Below, one piece after another: positions 58,696-64,000 of a stretch of DNA of 64,000 bases. Origin of the DNA: Umbilicaria muhlenbergii (lineage: Eukaryota > Ascomycota > Lecanoromycetes > Umbilicariales > Umbilicariaceae); contig KK106981.1 in NCBI GenBank assembly GCA_000611775.1, positions 7,090,312-7,154,311 on the forward strand, read 5' to 3'. The notes under the pieces are model-generated. The model saw only the letters and a list, made by a program, of their open reading frames with translations, was not told where the DNA came from and did not search any database. The first letter of the stretch is position 1; each line of letters opens with the position of its first letter. The translations under genes and the position numbers were made by a program.

Positions 58696-60218
58696 ATGAT
58701 GCCTCCACAACAAGAGCTGAGGTTCCAAAAACGAAAAAGAAAACAAACATTGGAAGCAGTGCCAACAGTAGAGCCAGAATCGCAACCACAACAACCGCCC
58801 GCCAAACGCCAAAAGCAGTCATATTCGTCGCGAAACAACGCCCCTCCAGAGTTCTGGGACAAGCTTTCGCGGGTACCGCTCTGTCGTCGTGCGCTTCGAG
58901 AGTTCAACAGACGAGCAGTTCAGCCAGTTGCCCCACAACAGCGCGCAAAGCGTGACGTTGAAGACAGTAAAGTCAAACAGCTCCAGCGCTTTGCTCGGCA
59001 CGGTGGCCCTGACTTGCGCAGCATCCGAGGAGTGAGTTTTATCTTTGCTATGCTGTAGAGAAGATATGCTAACTTCTACAGTACCCAGAACAGGGAACAC
59101 AAGCTAAAATGAGCTCGAAACGTAGTCGATCCAACCGGTCCAGCGCCCTGAGCTCGAACACGAAGCCGACTACATTCTCTTCCAAAGATGCTGCATTTGA
59201 ACAGGAACTTATCGATAATGGCATCTATCCATACAACAGAGGTCAGAAGCCGAAGAACTGGGAGGAAATACAGGAGCGATTAGCCCAGCCACGGCCATCT
59301 CTGTCGCCTTCTCAATTCTCCGACGGGGCTTTCGAGGAGTTTCAGCTAAAGAATGACGAAGCCACGACCGAAGCGGGAGTAATGAGCCAAGTCTTCCTGA
59401 TGATCACAGGCAAGACCAACATCCCATCGGGCTACGATCAGTTGTTCAACAACCTAAAGCCATTTGGCGATCATATCTCCAACCCGAAGCCGGACTACTT
59501 CAATGGCTCTCGCACTGCGGAGATTCGGCCCAAAGTGCGGGACGACCTTGAACAGTACATCATTCCTTCGAGCCAACGACACCGTCCCGCGCTCCCAAAC
59601 TTTTTCATGGAAGCGAAAGGCCCGGACGGAAAAGCATCGGAAGCCAAGCGCCAGATCACGCAGGACCTTGCGGCAGGTGCTCGAGGAATGCTCAGGATGC
59701 AGTCCTATGGGTTGGACGAGCCTGTGTTTGATAACAAGGCCCATACATTCGGGTCGACCTACCACAGCGGCTACATGCAGCTGTACGCGATGCATCCAAC
59801 TGAGCCAGGAGATGCGGACGGGAAGCCCGAGTACCATACAACTCAGATTGACACCTATGGCTTGACTGGTAATGCAAACACTTGTCGGCAAGGCATTGGG
59901 GCGTGGCGGAATCTGCGCGATTTGGCGAAGGAAAGGAGAGTTGAGTTCATTGCGTCTGCCAATGAGACGGCGGATAACGATGACGAGCCCGAGGTCGCTT
60001 CAGTCGACACGTATTTGACCTCATTCATCTCAACCAGCCAGTCTACGCAAAGCAAGCTTTTCACTGCTGATTCTGACCATGAGGAATCAGATTCAACATC
60101 CGCAGACGAGCTGGCAATACCAGCACTGCCGAAAAAACGCACAAAGGCGCGCCAGCTCGGCAATAAGAAGCGCAAGAGTAAGATTACTGATATTCTCGTT
60201 GACGAAGACGGCGAATAG
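58696..60218 (+). CDS. PD-(D/E)XK-like fungal protein (DUF7924-type)
   Basis: Exons 58696-59031 and 59082-60218 encode 490 aa. The N-terminus is basic (RFQKRKRKQ, AKRQKQ), probably nuclear, followed by NNAPPEFWDKLSRVPLCRRALREFNRR. The core (about residues 235-400) reads SNPKPDYFNG, NFFMEAKGPDGKASEAKRQITQDLAAGARGMLRMQSYG, TFGSTYHSGYMQLYAMHP and QIDTYGLTGNANTCRQGIGAWRNLRDLAKERR. Pro-Asp at 249-250 and Glu289-x-Lys291 fit a PD-(D/E)XK nuclease-type active site. I recall this fungal family as DUF7924; the name is from memory. The tail is acidic then basic (KKRTKARQLGNKKRKSK). Actual nuclease activity is unproven. A shorter model starting at the Met at 59109 would lose the conserved N-terminal block, so the spliced model is preferred. 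Confidence 0.75.
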
Positions 60219-61599
60219 CTGTGCGCGGATGCGCCCATCCATAATAATCGAGCCGGCCCGGATCTCAATCAACAGGTCACTGCCAGCAGAGCACGGTTGG
60301 TGTCAGGGACACCATCCCCAACACCTCTTTCACCAACGAGGCGCATCAAACAGGCACAGGAAAGGACTTGCTGAAAGAGAGGGAGAGCAGTTGGCATCGG
60401 CAACGTAATTTGGAACACTTCGTTTGCGCATTTAGCTTACCCAATTCACTCCGTGCTCTGCAGCGCTACAAGTGCTCTGACAAATTTAGATAATGTCTCC
60501 ATATAGATGTTAATATCAACCAGAGCAAGATCATTGATATTCTCGCTTAGCATTAGCGATGTTTTTCGTATGGTCTGACGAATTACTCCCTCGATATGTA
60601 CCACTTCTCGTCCCAGCTTTGACAGAGTATGTTCGGCTTCGCCCCCGTGGCTATCATTCCGTTTCCTCTTTTGGCCTTAATACGGATCAGTAAACTCGAT
60701 AACGATTGGACCTTGCGTTTACCTTGATTTCGCGACCTTTGGACCTGTACGTTCTCCGGATCTTCTTCAGTATCACCAACGGATGTCGCGGACTGCTGGA
60801 AACGAAGATATACCAAACTCTCAGCGCCCTCAATGTCGATTGCGGCGTCATGGTTCGCAGAACGTGAGTCAAGCTTGCTCGTGTCAGCGGTGGTGGATAG
60901 TACAACTCTGGCTAAGAGGACGAACCTCTCCTTCTCGGATGCTTCTTCGCGATGAGGATAGTTCTGTAGGCATTCGAAATGCGGAAACAGCGTCAGTGAT
61001 CGGCTGATTCATGGAGGGGACATAAAATTGGTTGGCGCATCGAGCGGACCTCAGACGACTGCCTTTTATTCCAAAACACCCTGGCTGAATGAGTACTGAC
61101 AATACTGTAGCCTCAACAGCCGACCGATAAGCCTCCACATTACGCAGCGACCGTAGGCGGTGGTGGAGATCCCTGAATAGGACTTCATGCATTAAACCGC
61201 TCCCTGCTATGCCGAGTGGCTTTGCCAGCAGCCTCGCACATGAATGAGTAGTGTTGAAACATTGCTACTCATTGTTTGCTGTCGTGTCACGATCAGTTGG
61301 TTGATTGCGTGTCATCAAGCATGCTCCAAATCCTAGCAGAAGGCTGTGGGCGGGAATAATGCTCATCTATCAAAACAGCTTCAGCCACTTTGATGTCATC
61401 TCGGCTCCGTCATCTCGGCCCCTCGTGATCAGTACTCCACGGCCTACGACAATATTTATACCCCTTTGCGGTCTGACGTCTCCCCCCAAACGCCGTGCTA
61501 TACGTCTCAACTACTTGCTCCTCCAGTAAGCGTCCAATCCCGCCTTCCAACGACGCCGTTTTGAGTTGAGCTTTTCTCATCACGCCTGCTGCAATCATA
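60219..61599. other. Intergenic region, no gene seen
   Basis: Short frames only, none with family features or joined by clear splicing. Confidence 0.45.
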
Positions 61600-62372
61600 A
61601 TGGCCAAGAAAAGAGTCGAAGCGAAACAGACGGCCGGCCGAAAGACTCCAAAGGCTCCAAAGAAAGCCAACCAGCGCCGTGCGACACAAGGGTAGCCAAG
61701 CCAACGCGACCGAGAGGCAGATCGACTCGTCTGGATGCTGGTAGGGCAGCTGTTGACAAGCTAAAGGATGCTAGAGGCAGACCACGCGAACTACGAATTG
61801 AAGAAGAGGTGCTCGCGAAAGAGCATACACAAGCCGCATCTAAGGCCAAGAAGAGCAGTCACAAACAGGAGAATAACCTCATGGCGTCGAACGAGGCGAA
61901 AACTGCAACCATGGATGAGGCTGGCGCTCATGGGAGCTCTTCCCAAGATGCAGCAGGGAGCACGAAGAGTGTGAGAAAGTCGGAACGCATTGATGCCGCG
62001 CTTGATTCATTGTCAACTGGCTGCAACCCCGCAACAGTTTTCGCCGCCCCACGCCCAAGAACAAGATTCCCAGCTAAGGAACAGAGTCAAAACCTTGGGA
62101 TTGTGCTTGCCGACATTGGAAACTACACCACTACAGCTTCTAGGGTGCTTGGCCTTGGCGAACTCGAAGATATCGATTTCTGGAATGGAGCGGCTGCGGC
62201 GCGTAGTAGCCAAATACGGACTCGCGTTGTGGCTAGAAAAGGAGAAAATGGAGGATGGGACTTGGAGTTCGGGCCGGACACGGACGTGGTGTGCGAAAAG
62301 GAAGGCGAAGTGTGTGTTTTTGATAACATGAAACTCGCCATGAATCCGGCAAGTAAACACTCCCAAGTATGA
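61600..62372 (+). CDS. Hypothetical Lys-rich protein
   Basis: An ATG at 61600 opens MAKKRVEAKQTAGRKTPKAPKKANQRRATQ; the frame then ends, and a second frame open to 62372 takes over. A 53-nt intron at 61692-61744 (GTAGCC to GGTAG) joins them in phase, giving GAAVDKLKDARGRPRELRIEEEV and about 239 aa. Alternatively the upstream part of the second frame (RVAKPTRPRGRSTRLDAGR) is coding. The N-terminal half is basic and low-complexity, suggesting a nuclear, DNA- or RNA-binding protein; the C-terminal half (SQNLGIVLADIGNYTTTASRVLGLGELEDIDFWNG) looks folded. No family is recognised. It lies next to the kinase/nuclease-like pair. Confidence 0.4.
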
Positions 62373-64000
62373 CGGGAAAAGGAGAAGAAGATTGGAATGA
62401 AGGCAACCTATCGTGGTCCTGCTTCTGATGCGGTGGACCCAGTCTTCTGCAAATTGTTGTAGTGCTTCTAACTTACTTCGTTGCTGCCGGCTGTTTTTAT
62501 GCTCAGGCCCCCGCTCTTCAAGTGGTTGGAGGACACGACCCTTACACCTACAAGATTTTCGTCACCGCTTTACTCGATAGCTCGCTCTACATGGGCTTTC
62601 AGGTTATGCTCACATTGGACAGCATTTTCTCAATGGATCCAAGATTTCGCAATGGAGTCGCATTCGGCCTCTCGAAAGAGTTATGCGAGGCTGTCGTAGG
62701 TTGTCACAGTGTCATATCACGTAGTATCTTCGACACCGTTAAGCTCACGCCCCACTTTTCGATTTGGTCAAAGACTTGAAGGTGCTGTAACTCAGCTTGC
62801 AAAAGACATCTTCACCTTAGCGCTTTTGAGGGCTCGGAAGAGATGGCAAGCTTGAATTATCGGTCTATGGATGAAGTCGAAACGGCTAAAGAAGGGATAA
62901 GCAAGGAATCACCTACAATTACACCTATAACATGATCTCTTTTGCCAGAAGCACATCTGGCTCGCGACCTTCTAGCTTACCAGGGTTTACCAGCAATACC
63001 AGCAAGAACCGTTTCTGCAAGTCGAGCACCCTCCCCATAATACCCCCGAGGACGTGAACGTGAAGAGGTCTTGTTATGAGTCGACGGATACGCTGCATGT
63101 CTCCGTATGTGTAATACACATATAAGCACAAGAGCATTCGTCGTATGATGTGCCATCTCGAATTCCTCCATGTTCTATAGCTGTATCGCGGCTTAGGAAC
63201 TTGAGGCAAAATGATCTCAATGGGTTCCCTGGCAGATTGGAGTACAATGCCAATCTGATCATCAGCGAGGCCTCTTACTCTTATGATCAACATAAGATGT
63301 GGCACCCCACATGTGAATCCACAGTTGGTGTTACCGCATGTGTACCTATAGACTGCGTTTGTTGTGAGGAATTTCCGCTCTATTTGAGATTCGAAGAAGA
63401 GAAGGTCACGCATAACCTGGCAAAAGTTATTTCCTGGTAGGCAGCTTTCGATAACAAATGGCTGAGATGAGCCCTCAAGCATCTTATCGTCATCAACAGA
63501 CGGCGCTTCGATGGTGGTGCGGCTTTTTCTGTCCACCATTGTGGGTGTAAGGAGAAGACGATACCACTTGCACAAGAAGAGGAAGAGTGTCTAACTTAGG
63601 AGAAGAACAAACGCGTCTGATAGCAGGACTATATAGCTTCGACTGGAGGGGTCCAACTTCAGGACTACAAAACGCAGAACAGAATCATCATCATGTACGC
63701 AGCTCAGGTCCCAGAATTGGTCCCCTCCCTCATCTCCAAACTAATGATTCCAAATTTACCCTACAGGGTCATCCTGAGATGGTGGGCCTCCTGATATACA
63801 CGACCCTAGGCTTGACATACTGCATCTCCAATCTTTGCGCCTCAACAATGCTTTGGGAGGCATCTCTCAGCTCGGCATACTTTTGGCATCTCCTCAGTTC
63901 GGGGTGTTCTGGTCCGGAAGAGGGTTTGAAGATTGAGGTCGGATCGTGAAGCTGCGAAGTGCTGCAACCTTTAGAGACAGTGTATTGGCGCTGCGAGAAT
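62373..64000. other. Right end of window, no confident gene
   Basis: A 204-codon ATG frame at 63539-62925 (-) and a 96-codon frame on the opposite strand overlap; neither shows a known domain or clear codon bias. The region may contain exons of a gene continuing outside the window. Confidence 0.4.
62925..63539 (-). CDS. Open reading frame of uncertain status
   Basis: 204 codons from an ATG (MVDRKSRTTIEAPSVDDDK). It contains four Cys within 20 residues (YTCGNTNCGFTCG) but no recognisable domain. It may be a chance frame; listed because it is the longest ATG frame in the last 1.6 kb. Confidence 0.2.
   Translation of the reverse strand: MVDRKSRTTIEAPSVDDDKMLEGSSQPFVIESCLPGNNFCQVMRDLLFFESQIERKFLTTNAVYRYTCGNTNCGFTCGVPHLMLIIRVRGLADDQIGIVLQSAREPIEIILPQVPKPRYSYRTWRNSRWHIIRRMLLCLYVYYTYGDMQRIRRLITRPLHVHVLGGIMGRVLDLQKRFLLVLLVNPGKLEGREPDVLLAKEIML

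Noticed and set aside
1-64000. CRISPR arrays, rRNA genes and bacterial-type operons
   Set aside because: No evenly spaced repeats, no rRNA-like blocks, and all genes have spliceosomal introns; the DNA is eukaryotic.

Overview
The window is nuclear DNA of a filamentous ascomycete (Pezizomycotina). Genes carry many short introns (about 50-75 nt, GTRNGN donors, CTRAY-like branch sites, YAG acceptors). The recognisable genes are typical of this group: a velvet regulator (VeA), a fungal delta-12 fatty acid desaturase, a membrane-tethered Mga2/Spt23 factor, TRAPPII Trs130, Sey1, Tma64/eIF2D, Rcf2 and a CAP59/CMT1-type mannosyltransferase. The order within Pezizomycotina cannot be fixed from this sequence; Eurotiomycetes or Lecanoromycetes seem most likely (inference). 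Gene density is low, about 17 confident genes in 64 kb, with several gene-free stretches of 1-6 kb.

Layout. 1-11.2 kb: Mga2/Spt23 (+) and Trs130 (+). 11.2-17.4 kb: a CT-rich gene-poor stretch, an SDR-family oxidoreductase (-) with a GGGA-repeat intron, and the delta-12 desaturase (-). 19.1-21.3 kb: an unusual gene (-) joining an RRM-like N-terminus, a SERAC1-like alpha/beta hydrolase and a vWA domain. 23.3-36.5 kb: two paralogous secreted proteins in opposite orientation (23.3-23.9 kb - and 35.9-36.5 kb +) flanking Rcf2 (+) and VeA (-), with about 6 kb of apparently gene-free DNA upstream of VeA. 36.9-38 kb: a long polypyrimidine tract followed by a polypurine tract. 38.4-53.8 kb: a conserved housekeeping block with a large membrane protein (-), the CMT1-like transferase (+), Tma64 (-) and Sey1 (+) from a shared promoter, a THEM6-like thioesterase-fold protein (+) and a nine-exon secreted type-B carboxylesterase (-). 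54.4-62.4 kb: an accessory block with a non-autonomous Tc1/mariner-type element with perfect 26-bp terminal inverted repeats, a divergent casein-kinase-1-like gene (-) head to head with a PD-(D/E)XK-like gene (+), and a Lys-rich hypothetical gene.

Functional links. Mga2/Spt23 and the desaturase belong to the membrane-fluidity pathway. Trs130 (Golgi/endosome traffic), Sey1 (ER fusion) and the CMT1-like transferase act in the secretory pathway. The most interesting parts are the hydrolase-vWA fusion, the kinase/nuclease-like head-to-head pair beside a transposon, the secreted paralogue pair around VeA, and a repeated C-rich to G-rich switch along the coding strand of several genes.

Exon borders were read by eye from splice signals and frame continuity; all introns are inferred. 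No retroelement or virus-like element was recognised.
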